NCBI GenBank assembly: GCA_045588485.1
Contig: JAZNEI010000028.1
Span: forward strand, 14,592 to 78,591
Length of the DNA: 64,000 nucleotides
Direction of reading: 5' to 3'
From: HGM04593 sp045588485
GTDB lineage: Bacteria > Bacteroidota > Bacteroidia > Bacteroidales > Bacteroidaceae
The notes beneath the pieces were generated by a model that saw only the letters and a list, made by a program, of their open reading frames with translations, was not told where the DNA came from and ran no database searches. The translations under genes were made by a program, and so were the position numbers. This document shows positions 7,723 through 14,943 of the stretch, piece by piece (the first letter of the stretch is position 1; each line of letters opens with the position of its first letter).

Positions 7723-8517
7723 TCAATTAATGTTTATTGCAAGCCTTTGTTTTTTATATACAAAGGAGTTTTTCCACCAGTCAATTTCTTTAGCACGATT
7801 GACCATCTGCGGATGAGAGTAAAATGCCATACGGCAATTCTGCTGAATTTTGTCCCATAACGATTGCTCCTCAAAATCATTATACTCTTTCGCCTGACGA
7901 ACAAGTTGATAGGGGTCACCTTGAACATCTTCCAGTCCCGATGCAAGTTTCATTGTCATCTGCTGAAATACTTTTTCACCGGCAACAACTGCAGCACATC
8001 TGTCGGCAGAATATTCACTTTGTCTTGACCAATATTGAAGTGCAATATATATAGGTTTAGACATACTTCGTGTAATAATCCCCAACTGTTCTCCAAACAT
8101 CTGAATTAAGTTTACGACACTATTATATAATGTATGTTTACACAATATATGCCCACATTCATGAGCCATAAGACAGACAAGTTCATCATCGGTTAGTTTT
8201 TCCACGCAGGAACTTGAGATACAGACAAACAGATTGGTTTCACCATAGGTAAAAGCATTCATCACCGGGTCGTTATAGACATATACTTCCGGAACTGCAA
8301 TTCCAACGCATCTTGCAGTCTTTTGCATAAGTTTATACACCCTGGTTAGGCATTTATCGCTTGCTTTGACCATAGTGCCCAAGTTCTCACCATGAAAAAC
8401 ACGTTCATAACCATATTCCATAATCTTTCTGCAAATAGTGTCGCAATAAGGTATGGATTTGAGGACTTGAATTGTTTTCAAGTCATTAGGATGCATTATA
8501 TCTTTAGCAGTCATCAT
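7723..8517 (-). CDS. Soluble M48-family zinc metalloprotease
   Basis: A 264-residue peptidase. The zinc site HECGH is at residues 119-123, and the third ligand is probably Glu168 in SEYSADRCA (the ExxxD motif of M48). Unlike HtpX or Ste24 it has no clear membrane helices, so it is probably cytoplasmic, like other short M48 proteins. The start is the ATG at 8517 that overlaps the stop of the YaaW-family gene (ATGATGA), implying translational coupling. A longer in-frame non-ATG extension to 8667 only retraces the upstream gene. The tight link to the YaaW-family protein suggests that protein is a partner or substrate; that is inference. Confidence 0.87.
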   Translation of the reverse strand: MMTAKDIMHPNDLKTIQVLKSIPYCDTICRKIMEYGYERVFHGENLGTMVKASDKCLTRVYKLMQKTARCVGIAVPEVYVYNDPVMNAFTYGETNLFVCISSSCVEKLTDDELVCLMAHECGHILCKHTLYNSVVNLIQMFGEQLGIITRSMSKPIYIALQYWSRQSEYSADRCAAVVAGEKVFQQMTMKLASGLEDVQGDPYQLVRQAKEYNDFEEQSLWDKIQQNCRMAFYSHPQMVNRAKEIDWWKNSFVYKKQRLAININ

Positions 8518-9263
8518 ACAGCAACTTTTTGAGAATTCAACATTGCCTGATACTTCATACGCATATATGCCACCTGTATAACTGCCGGAACAGTCACACG
8601 ATAAGCAGGCCCCATCATATCCCAAGCAGTCCATCCTCCCAGAATGATCCAACCGATGGGACCACACATAGCACTGACTCCACGAGAAATCACCCCCATA
8701 CCAGCCATCATAACACCACGACCAATAAGCATCTTCCCAATCATCATCATTACGCTATTGATGAGCGCAAGAAACAATCTGCGATTAATCATCTGCAATG
8801 CAATTACAGCAGCCACAAGACCTGCACGCGAATAATTGTATCCTTTGATACCGCATTCTTCCATAATGGCGCGAGCCTGCTCTTCGGACATTTCGCCAAT
8901 AGCCTTGGTGGAAACAGCAACAAGTAGTTTCTGTTCCATATCCTCGGCCGTGTCGTGCTTAGATATCCCTTTTACACGAAGTTGCTTACAGACATCATAG
9001 ACAATACTCTCATACGACGGTCCTCGCCCGTTGCGAAAGACATTAAGCAAAGTATTGCCACCAAAACTTTGTAGTTCATATGCGAGGTCCTCCCACATAT
9101 CTCGCATTCTATAAGGAAAACACTCAAGCCAACTATCGCTATTGGATAACTTTTCACTCAAACGCAATTTACCGTTGTTATCGAACATAAGAATATTGCA
9201 AAGTGAAACCAAGTCCTCGTTATCACTGTATTGAAGAAACTGAAGGTCAAAATCTGCTCTCAT
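8514..9263 (-). CDS. YaaW-family (UPF0174/DUF3944) protein
   Basis: A 249-residue homologue of E. coli YaaW. Shared blocks are DFDLQFLQYSDNEDL (YaaW: DLDFLQHCSEEQL), LAYELQSFGGNTLLNVFR (ELQHFGGDSIANKLR), YESIVYDVCKQLRVKG (YRAILLDVSKRLKLK) and the C-terminal AYRVTVPAVIQVAYMR (AYRVTIPAVLQIACLR). A Gly/Met-rich hydrophobic segment at about 165-225 may insert in or lie on the membrane. The ATG at 9263 is preferred over an upstream in-frame TTG at 9290 because the YaaW homology begins at once after it. The family's function is not established. It sits in an operon with a frameshifted glycine-zipper gene upstream and an M48 protease downstream. Confidence 0.85.
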   Translation of the reverse strand: MRADFDLQFLQYSDNEDLVSLCNILMFDNNGKLRLSEKLSNSDSWLECFPYRMRDMWEDLAYELQSFGGNTLLNVFRNGRGPSYESIVYDVCKQLRVKGISKHDTAEDMEQKLLVAVSTKAIGEMSEEQARAIMEECGIKGYNYSRAGLVAAVIALQMINRRLFLALINSVMMMIGKMLIGRGVMMAGMGVISRGVSAMCGPIGWIILGGWTAWDMMGPAYRVTVPAVIQVAYMRMKYQAMLNSQKVAV

Positions 9264-9320
9264 ATGGAATAAAGTTAAAAAGTTAGACAATTCAAAATAA
9301 AGGGGATTTGAAAGCTGTTC

Positions 9321-10450
9321 TCACTTAAAAAGCGAAAAGACCTTTTTAACTCCGATTGAAGCCCCTATGCCGCCACTTATGCCACCGACAATTCCACCAA
9401 TAACTGTACCGACTCCAGGGAATATTATAGAACCGACAGCTGCACCGGCACTTGCTCCAGCCCAGCCGCCACCTATGCTTGCGGCATTAGATGTTGTGTT
9501 CTCGGCAAACTCGCGACCGGAGATTTTGCCACGACAGAACTTGATAGTATCAGGAAGTGTGGTGACAATAAACATGGCAGTACCGACCACGGCATTGGTG
9601 CGAAGAGCTTTGGTTGCAACATTAGTCGCCGCTGCTCCAGCTACCTGTTTTCCGGCAATAACCGAAGCTGTCTTGGCAACCATCTGCTTACCGACCCCAG
9701 TCCTTGCCATAGCACTAACAGCAGGTTTTATAGCCTTTGTGACAGCCGCTGCAAAGTTACGTCCAAACTGAGTACGAAGAAGTTGCTGTGCAGCCACACC
9801 TGTAATCATAGTTGTTATACCTGATTTCGCAGCCTGCTTTGTTGCGCATTTGAGTGACTCTTCGTGGCTAGCGCCATTAGATTTGGCCGTAGCATAGTTG
9901 AGAGCAAAAGAGAGCCCGCAAGAGAAAGCGAAGCAACAGCCTGAGTACGGACATCGAACTTTATTGAATCCCAGTTACCAGCTCTGGCAATACGAACAGC
10001 CTCGCTATAGGTACAATGCCCCTTGATAATCATCTGCTTTGCCATATTGGGGTCTGACACTCCTGGTACCTTTCCTGCAATTATACGTTCACGCATAAGG
10101 TTGACTGCCTGCTCATACTGGTCTTTGGCAACCTCGATAACCTGCCCGGAATATCTGAACATCCCATCCTTGCCAAAGCATGATGCAATAGACTTGCTTG
10201 CCGAAGCATAGTACTTGGATTGAACACAAACACCATTTACAATACGGTCCGCACCGTCCTTGGCATTGCCAACACCAACCTTATCGATACGTTTACCGTG
10301 CCACTTATCACACTGGGCATTGGCATCCTCGGCTGCAAAGCCGTGTCCACCTTTTGTGTGGTATTTTGTCCACTGCTGGTTATTAATACACTTGGTAGAA
10401 GCAACTGAAGCAACACCGTTTACACTATCTGAATAATTCTTCTTTTTCAT
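9321..10450 (-). pseudogene. Frameshifted glycine-zipper protein gene
   Basis: Two reading frames, 10450-9815 (211 aa) and the frame of 9809-9321 (162 aa), look like one gene of about 375 residues split by a single-base shift near 9934-9936. The first frame encodes a soluble domain (WTKYHTKGGHGFAAEDANAQ, GADRIVNGVCVQSKYY, KVPGVSDPNMAKQMIIKGH) that runs well to KFDVRTQAV. From there the other frame continues sensibly (CFAFSCGLSFALNYATAKSN, then ASHEESLKCATKQAAKSGI) into a Gly/Ala-rich C-terminal zipper (GWAGASAGAAVGSIIFPGVG). One extra T after GTT would restore a single ORF. It heads the island operon. It is either a real pseudogene, a phase-variable gene or a sequencing error. Confidence 0.8.
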
Positions 10451-10492
10451 AATATTTTAAAAATTTCGATTGCACTATTACTAATCGCGATG

Positions 10493-10520
10493 CAAAATTA
10501 TAAATAAAACCGAAAACAAA
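10493..10520 (-). promoter_or_regulatory. Candidate promoter of the minus-strand island operon
   Basis: On the minus strand, TAATTTTG (10500-10493) is an exact TAnnTTTG -7 box about 43 bases before the ATG at 10450. TTTG at 10520-10517 lies 16 bases upstream of it, closer than usual; CTTG at 10524-10521 would give 20. Confidence 0.55.
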
Positions 10521-10592
10521 CAAGGAAATATGTAGAATATCTTCATATTTTACACCATTTTGCGTTTACTAATGCTAAAATATACAGTAAAC

Positions 10593-10624
10593 TTTGTTTA
10601 TAAAACAAAAACATATTATCTTTG
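10593..10624 (+). promoter_or_regulatory. Promoter of the HTH gene
   Basis: TTTG at 10593-10596 and TATCTTTG at 10617-10624, 20 bases apart, match the Bacteroidetes consensus exactly. Transcription would start shortly before the ATG at 10643, giving a very short leader. Confidence 0.85.
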
Positions 10625-10642
10625 TACATAATTTTTTTAGAT

Positions 10643-11341
10643 ATGAGCACAAATATTGTAGAGACTATTCAAACAAGACTGGACTCAATGGGTATGTCAC
10701 AGGCGCAATTTGCAGAATGCGTTTCTGCGACTCCTTCTCAAATGAGCATATTCTTAAGAGAAAAAGGGTCATTATCTATTGAATGTTTAAACAAAAGTTT
10801 TGATTTGATAGGCGTAAACCTGTCACTTTACTCAAAGCGAAATTTTCTGGCTAAAGAAGTCGCTTCGTTACTAAAATCCAAGAATGTATCGTCTATTGAG
10901 AATTGGACGAAACAAGACCTTGCGGCATTCACGCAGAATGAAGCTATTTCACTTCTATTTGATGTACAATCTAAAGAAGAATACATAAAATTAGAAAAAT
11001 CAGGAATTATAGATATAGAATCAACCTTTCCATTTTTCAAAGCCTTAGTATCATATTACATGACATTAGAAGGAGAAAAGCCAACCGCAAGTAGTGCAAA
11101 GCAAGCCCTAACATCATTATTTAGTGGATCAAATACAAAATCAACAGATTCAAATAGCCAATTTGGTAATATTGCTGCAGGAACACCTCTTGGCGCTTTT
11201 GCAGTGACATCACCAATCCTCGGTTCAATTCTTTCTGTTGCAACTTTAGCAATAGGTAAACAAGTTGGAGCTTTCTCTCTTTTTACGAAGACGAACAAAG
11301 GTTCATTATTTGCTAAGGCAATCGAACTAATTAATAAGTAA
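10643..11341 (+). CDS. XRE-type HTH protein with hydrophobic C-terminal tail
   Basis: A 232-residue protein. Residues 5-60 form a Cro/CI-like helix-turn-helix (TRLDSMGMSQAQFAECV, then SQMSIFLREKGSLSIECLNK). A helical middle part follows. Residues 170-232 are Gly/Ala/Leu-rich with a possible membrane helix (PLGAFAVTSPILGSILSVAT). A TTG 7 codons upstream overlaps the -7 box, so the ATG at 10643 is the start. It is divergent from the YaaW/M48 operon across about 190 bases and may regulate it. An HTH joined to a hydrophobic tail suggests a membrane-associated regulator or a toxin/immunity-like protein; neither is shown. Confidence 0.75.
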   Translation: MSTNIVETIQTRLDSMGMSQAQFAECVSATPSQMSIFLREKGSLSIECLNKSFDLIGVNLSLYSKRNFLAKEVASLLKSKNVSSIENWTKQDLAAFTQNEAISLLFDVQSKEEYIKLEKSGIIDIESTFPFFKALVSYYMTLEGEKPTASSAKQALTSLFSGSNTKSTDSNSQFGNIAAGTPLGAFAVTSPILGSILSVATLAIGKQVGAFSLFTKTNKGSLFAKAIELINK

Positions 11342-11448
11342 CTTCTGAGATAATCCACGATTTAAGGCAGATATATCACGATTTGACTATAATCAGATAT
11401 AAGTTCTAAAATGTGTTAACATTTACTTCATAAATTAAAGATTTCATA

Positions 11449-12804
11449 ATGCCTAAATATGATATAAATATTGATAAAATTTACTCTTTTCCTTCGCAAC
11501 TGAGCATTATCAACTACAATGGCTATATTATTGTAATTGCGACTCAATTTGCGAATTGGATTGTACTTCTTTCAGATAAACAGTTATCTGTTTTTCAATA
11601 CCTAGCTGAAGGTAAAACAATTAAGGAAGCTATTGATAATCCACAATTTAATTATAACGATATTAACTATGTCGTGTCTCAGATAGAAGCAAGAAGATTA
11701 TGTACTAAGCACGTCCATAGCTCGGTTGAAGGCAGCCGTAATTTACACTTGTATTTAACCAACAAGTGTAAATTGTTGTGTCCGCATTGTTATATGTTTT
11801 CAGGGAAAGCAAATGAAAATGAACTAACGACAGAGGAGGTAATTAATTTATTACACGATTATAAAACGATAGCACATGGGACACGACTTACTTTGTCTGG
11901 AGGCGAGCCAACCGTGCATACTGATTTTGATAAAATAGTTCGCATAGCGTCAAACCTCGGTTTTGAAGTAAAACTGTTAACGAATGGGACATTATTGACT
12001 TCAGAACGAGTAGAGCTTATTGCAGGTTATATAAGCTCAGTTCAAATTAGCATTGATGGCTACTCGGAAGAAACAGATAAACAAATCAGAGGTGCTGAGC
12101 ACTTTTGTAAAGCCCTAAATGCTGTCGATTACTTCATAAATCATGGAATAGAAACATCAATAGCTATTACAGCTTCTTTAGAATCACTTCGCGGAAATCC
12201 TGATGGTTTTGTTCGCTTTGCAAAAAAAATGATGGCCAAATATGAAGGGAAACCGTTTGAGGTCAAATTCGCAGAAGGTCTTTCTGCTGGTAGAAATATA
12301 CAGCCTTCAGACAAATCGAACGAAGAATATTCTGCAATTATAAATAGCATTCAGAAAAAGATTTATGGAGAACAATACGATCTTATTACATTTGTTGATA
12401 CCATGAGCCGTGATGTAATCCTAAATAATTGTATGTTTGGCATTTTTTCCATTTCGTCAACAGGTGACGTATATTTCTGCCCAGATCTTGGCAATTTATT
12501 ACCAGTTGCTAACATAAGGACAACACCATTTACCGAAATTTGGGAACTATCTCAAATAGCTGAAAATATGACAGATGTACAAAATCTTCAGCCTTGTAAC
12601 AAATGCGAACTAAAGTATATTTGCGGCGGTGGTTGTAGAACAAAAGAGTTTCCTGAATTAGTAAAACGTTTATCGTTTGAGAATATCAATTACAAGGAAA
12701 TACCTCCACGAATTTGTACAAACTCAACCAAAGAACGATTCTACAAGTTAATGGTTGAAAGCAATGAATATCTATTCACTTCATTTGACGAAGAATCAAA
12801 TTAG
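11449..12804 (+). CDS. Radical SAM/SPASM peptide maturase with N-terminal RRE-like domain
   Basis: A 451-residue enzyme that likely installs a radical modification on a ribosomal peptide. Residues 1-90 look like a PqqD/RRE peptide-binding winged helix (VLLSDKQLSVFQYLAEGKT). The radical SAM core has Cys107-x3-Cys111-x2-Cys114 (CKLLCPHC) for the SAM-binding 4Fe-4S cluster, the GGE motif at 151-153, and SIDG at 201-204. The SPASM domain supplies auxiliary-cluster ligands: Cys328, Cys344, Cys383-x2-Cys386-x5-Cys392-x3-Cys396 and Cys423. Directly downstream lies a 34-residue Cys/Trp-rich peptide gene and then a U32-like gene. The sequence looks AT-rich compared with the flanking core genome, suggesting transfer. 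The modification type is unknown. Confidence 0.93.
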   Translation: MPKYDINIDKIYSFPSQLSIINYNGYIIVIATQFANWIVLLSDKQLSVFQYLAEGKTIKEAIDNPQFNYNDINYVVSQIEARRLCTKHVHSSVEGSRNLHLYLTNKCKLLCPHCYMFSGKANENELTTEEVINLLHDYKTIAHGTRLTLSGGEPTVHTDFDKIVRIASNLGFEVKLLTNGTLLTSERVELIAGYISSVQISIDGYSEETDKQIRGAEHFCKALNAVDYFINHGIETSIAITASLESLRGNPDGFVRFAKKMMAKYEGKPFEVKFAEGLSAGRNIQPSDKSNEEYSAIINSIQKKIYGEQYDLITFVDTMSRDVILNNCMFGIFSISSTGDVYFCPDLGNLLPVANIRTTPFTEIWELSQIAENMTDVQNLQPCNKCELKYICGGGCRTKEFPELVKRLSFENINYKEIPPRICTNSTKERFYKLMVESNEYLFTSFDEESN

Positions 12805-12885
12805 TAGCTCATAGAGGAATAGAAGCCTTCTCTTGGGAAATAAGATTAGTGGCTTCAGAGGTAATAACTAAATAATTAACTCACA

Positions 12886-12990
12886 ATGACTATTGAAATT
12901 AAGCCCAAAAAGTTCGACAAACCAATCGTAACAATGAGCAGATTAAAAAGTGGATGTACTTGTTGGCATAGTTCCTGGTATAAAGGATAA
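12886..12990 (+). CDS. Putative RiPP precursor peptide (34 aa)
   Basis: A short ORF between the radical SAM maturase (ends 12804) and the U32-like gene (starts 13118). The leader-like first part is basic (KPKKFDKPIVT at residues 6-16, then MSRLKSG at 17-23). The last 11 residues form a core-like tail CTCWHSSWYKG, with Cys24, Cys26, Trp27, Trp31, Tyr32 and Lys33, all residues that radical SAM/SPASM enzymes are known to crosslink in other systems. Position, size and composition support a precursor role. No known precursor family is recognised. The ATG at 12886 has an AT-rich upstream region typical of Bacteroidetes starts. An internal ATG at residue 17 is possible but would drop most of the leader. 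Confidence 0.72.
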   Translation: MTIEIKPKKFDKPIVTMSRLKSGCTCWHSSWYKG

Positions 12991-13069
12991 TCTATAAAAA
13001 TGCCAAACATACTGACATTATTATAATGCTGCGTTCTCAAAAAGAATCCGTATAAGTTTGTCTGAACTA

Positions 13070-13103
13070 CAGAAGTCTGGTTCGCATCTGTTCCAGACTT
13101 CTG
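13070..13103 (+). promoter_or_regulatory. 11-bp inverted repeat between precursor and U32-like gene
   Basis: CAGAAGTCTGG (13070-13080) and CCAGACTTCTG (13093-13103) are perfect inverted repeats around a 12-base loop, ending 15 bases before the ATG at 13118. No T-run follows, so it is not a simple terminator. It could be an operator, an mRNA processing/stability hairpin or a translation control. Confidence 0.75.
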
Positions 13104-13117
13104 CTAAACAAAAGATT

Positions 13118-14002
13118 ATGAAAAAGTTGTTTGAAGTTCCATACAATTTTGATGAAGAATTAATAAAGTATTATAAGAAACATGCTGACCGCATAAATTT
13201 TTTATATATACCACCTTATAAGGATGATTTGTTAAATACTCGTTCTTCGATACAGACCAAAGTGAAAGGACATTGCTATATGCCTCAAAGTCGCGAAGAA
13301 TATGAAAGGCATTTATTCTTTGTTCGCCACGCGAATCTGCGCTTTGTTGTACTTTGGCAAGATCGAAATAGCATTATTTCGACTGAGCAACTTGATTATT
13401 ATACCCAATTAGGTGCATCTGGTTTCATTATTGCAAACGATAATAATGCGAAAATAGTTAAAGATTACGATTCATCTCTTTTAGTTATATGTAGTCTAGT
13501 CCAAAAGCTACAAAGGAATATCCTTAAAAGAGATTTCAGTAATTATGATTATATTATTTTATACTATACATTTAATCGTTCACTAAATGCAATTAAGAAA
13601 CTTAGTGCACTCAAAGAAAAAATAGTTCTCATGCCTAATACTCTTTGCAACATAGAATGTCCTTCTGTACATCATTGGTTTCCATCAAAGGATAAACCAT
13701 TTGATTTCCAGAATGATTGTTGGTTACGTTTAGGTACAATAAGAAATTGTGGATTAATATTTCCTGAACATCTAAGATTATTTAATCAACATGTCGGAGG
13801 TTTTAAGTTGCAAGGCAGAGAATATCCAACAGAAGCAATTAAGTATTTATGCCACTTCTATTTTGAAGAAGAGTGTTATAGTGATTTTATTTCTCCGTTC
13901 TTACGAGAGGATATGGCACAATTACTCAAGGACACAGTTCATAGTATGAACGAAGAAGAGTATTATAATATATATACAGACAAAATCATTGATTATGTTT
14001 AA
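13118..14002 (+). CDS. Peptidase-U32-like protein of the RiPP cluster
   Basis: A 294-residue, probably cytoplasmic protein. The layout recalls the U32/UbiU-UbiV fold: MKKLFEVPYNFDEELI at the start, YTQLGASGFIIAND mid-protein, VLMPNTLCNIECPSVHHW near 170, and GGFKLQGREYPTEAIKYL near 230, which resembles the U32 'FKIEGR' motif. Several Cys (NTLCNIEC, NDCWLRL, RNCGLIF) could hold an Fe-S cluster as in UbiV; this is inference. Two earlier in-frame TTG-type starts overlap the hairpin, so the ATG at 13118 is preferred. It is the third gene of the cluster. It may be a second modifying enzyme, a protease-like processing factor or a precursor-binding partner. Confidence 0.65.
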   Translation: MKKLFEVPYNFDEELIKYYKKHADRINFLYIPPYKDDLLNTRSSIQTKVKGHCYMPQSREEYERHLFFVRHANLRFVVLWQDRNSIISTEQLDYYTQLGASGFIIANDNNAKIVKDYDSSLLVICSLVQKLQRNILKRDFSNYDYIILYYTFNRSLNAIKKLSALKEKIVLMPNTLCNIECPSVHHWFPSKDKPFDFQNDCWLRLGTIRNCGLIFPEHLRLFNQHVGGFKLQGREYPTEAIKYLCHFYFEEECYSDFISPFLREDMAQLLKDTVHSMNEEEYYNIYTDKIIDYV

Positions 14003-14172
14003 CTTAGGTATAACCTAGAAACGTTGGGATATATCAATTATAATCGCAATCTAAAATAATAAATACTTCAGAAATCTGTTAATATAAATATGTTCAATTA
14101 ATAGCATGAAGAACACCAAAGACCTTTTTTTTGAAGGGCGATTAAAAATCGCAAGATAATGAAACAAGTCCT
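14003..14172. other. Convergent spacer at the right end of the island
   Basis: No gene is seen. A T9 run lies at 14124-14132 without a clear hairpin before it, followed by the palindrome at 14136-14152. It separates the U32-like gene from the GDPD-like gene on the opposite strand. Confidence 0.6.
14136..14152. repeat. Dispersed palindrome, copy 2 (GGGYGATT family)
   Basis: GGGCGATTAAAAATCGC shares the GCGATT/AATCGC palindromic core with the elements at 3351-3372 and 63652-63674. It lies at the right edge of the accessory island. Confidence 0.65.
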
Positions 14173-14943
14173 TCATTGTAATCCCAAGCTATCGGTATAA
14201 ATATAGTCTATGCGTTTTTTTAGCACTTCGGGAATTTTGGTTGTATCGTTGATAGTAAAGAGCGCGACGCGGTAGTCGCAAAGAGCATCAATAATCTTAA
14301 AAGCAGGATAATCGACAGCGCTTGTATGCAGTGCCAATGTCTCTATCTTGTCGCCAAAGAGACGGTGCAGAAGCAGGTGCTTAACAAGTGTTTCATCAAT
14401 GTCCGTTGCAATGCACGAGTACATCACATTGCCGAATCCCCTGCCCTGTAAACTTACATAATCGTCGTGTGTGAATGCCTCGACCATCATGCGCGATTTT
14501 ATCGGAGCAAAATAACGCTCCAGAATCGTGGCATCCGAGATTTTATCGGTTACAAGAGTTAGGTGGTTGTTTGCAAGAAAAAACTCACAAACGTCGGCGG
14601 CTGTCACAGGGGTGTAACGGTCGTATATGCGTCGCGACAGAAATTCTTGCAGCGTGGGTGCGGTGTCTTTTTTACAGGCATAACCGCTGATAGCATTGAA
14701 TTTTCCCCAATCGTAGGCTGCAACAAGTACGCTATCGGCAGTCATTGCAAGGTCAAGTTCAATGAAGCGGTAGCCCTTCTTAGCAGCCTGCTCCATTGCC
14801 TCGCGACTGTTAGTATATATGTTTCCATCTATTGCTCCACCTGCATGCGCAATAAGCTTGTATCCGCTGGATACCTCTTTGTTGCTACACGAGAAAAGAA
14901 TCGGCAGCAACAGAAGCATAAGTGTCTTTAAAGCGGTGCGCAT
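14173..14943 (-). CDS. Glycerophosphodiester phosphodiesterase-like lipoprotein
   Basis: A 256-residue lipoprotein (lipobox PILFSC) of the GDPD/PI-PLC TIM-barrel superfamily. IAHAGG near residue 32 replaces the family's HRG start motif and keeps the catalytic His. The ExD metal pair is seen as FIELDLAMTAD near residue 75. TNSREAMEQAAKKGYRFIE matches the PENT-like segment. The usual second catalytic His downstream is not obvious, so activity is uncertain. The ATG at 14943 overlaps the end of the aminopeptidase gene by 16 bases; an earlier in-frame non-ATG start at 15006 lacks support. The signal peptide follows directly, supporting this start. It is probably co-transcribed with the aminopeptidase. 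Confidence 0.78.
   Translation of the reverse strand: MRTALKTLMLLLLPILFSCSNKEVSSGYKLIAHAGGAIDGNIYTNSREAMEQAAKKGYRFIELDLAMTADSVLVAAYDWGKFNAISGYACKKDTAPTLQEFLSRRIYDRYTPVTAADVCEFFLANNHLTLVTDKISDATILERYFAPIKSRMMVEAFTHDDYVSLQGRGFGNVMYSCIATDIDETLVKHLLLHRLFGDKIETLALHTSAVDYPAFKIIDALCDYRVALFTINDTTKIPEVLKKRIDYIYTDSLGLQ

Noticed and set aside
8517..8667. N-terminal extension of the M48 protease
   Set aside because: Starts at a non-ATG codon, is Cys/Gly-rich and lies wholly within the YaaW-family gene; the overlapping ATGATGA start is better.
8529..8927. Thr/His/Asn-rich 132-residue plus-strand ORF
   Set aside because: Antisense of the YaaW-family gene; composition is an artefact of the opposite strand's Met/Gly/Val codons.
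12991..13069. Further tiny ORFs after the peptide gene (8-9 codons)
   Set aside because: Too short, with no leader/core organisation; not supported as extra precursors.
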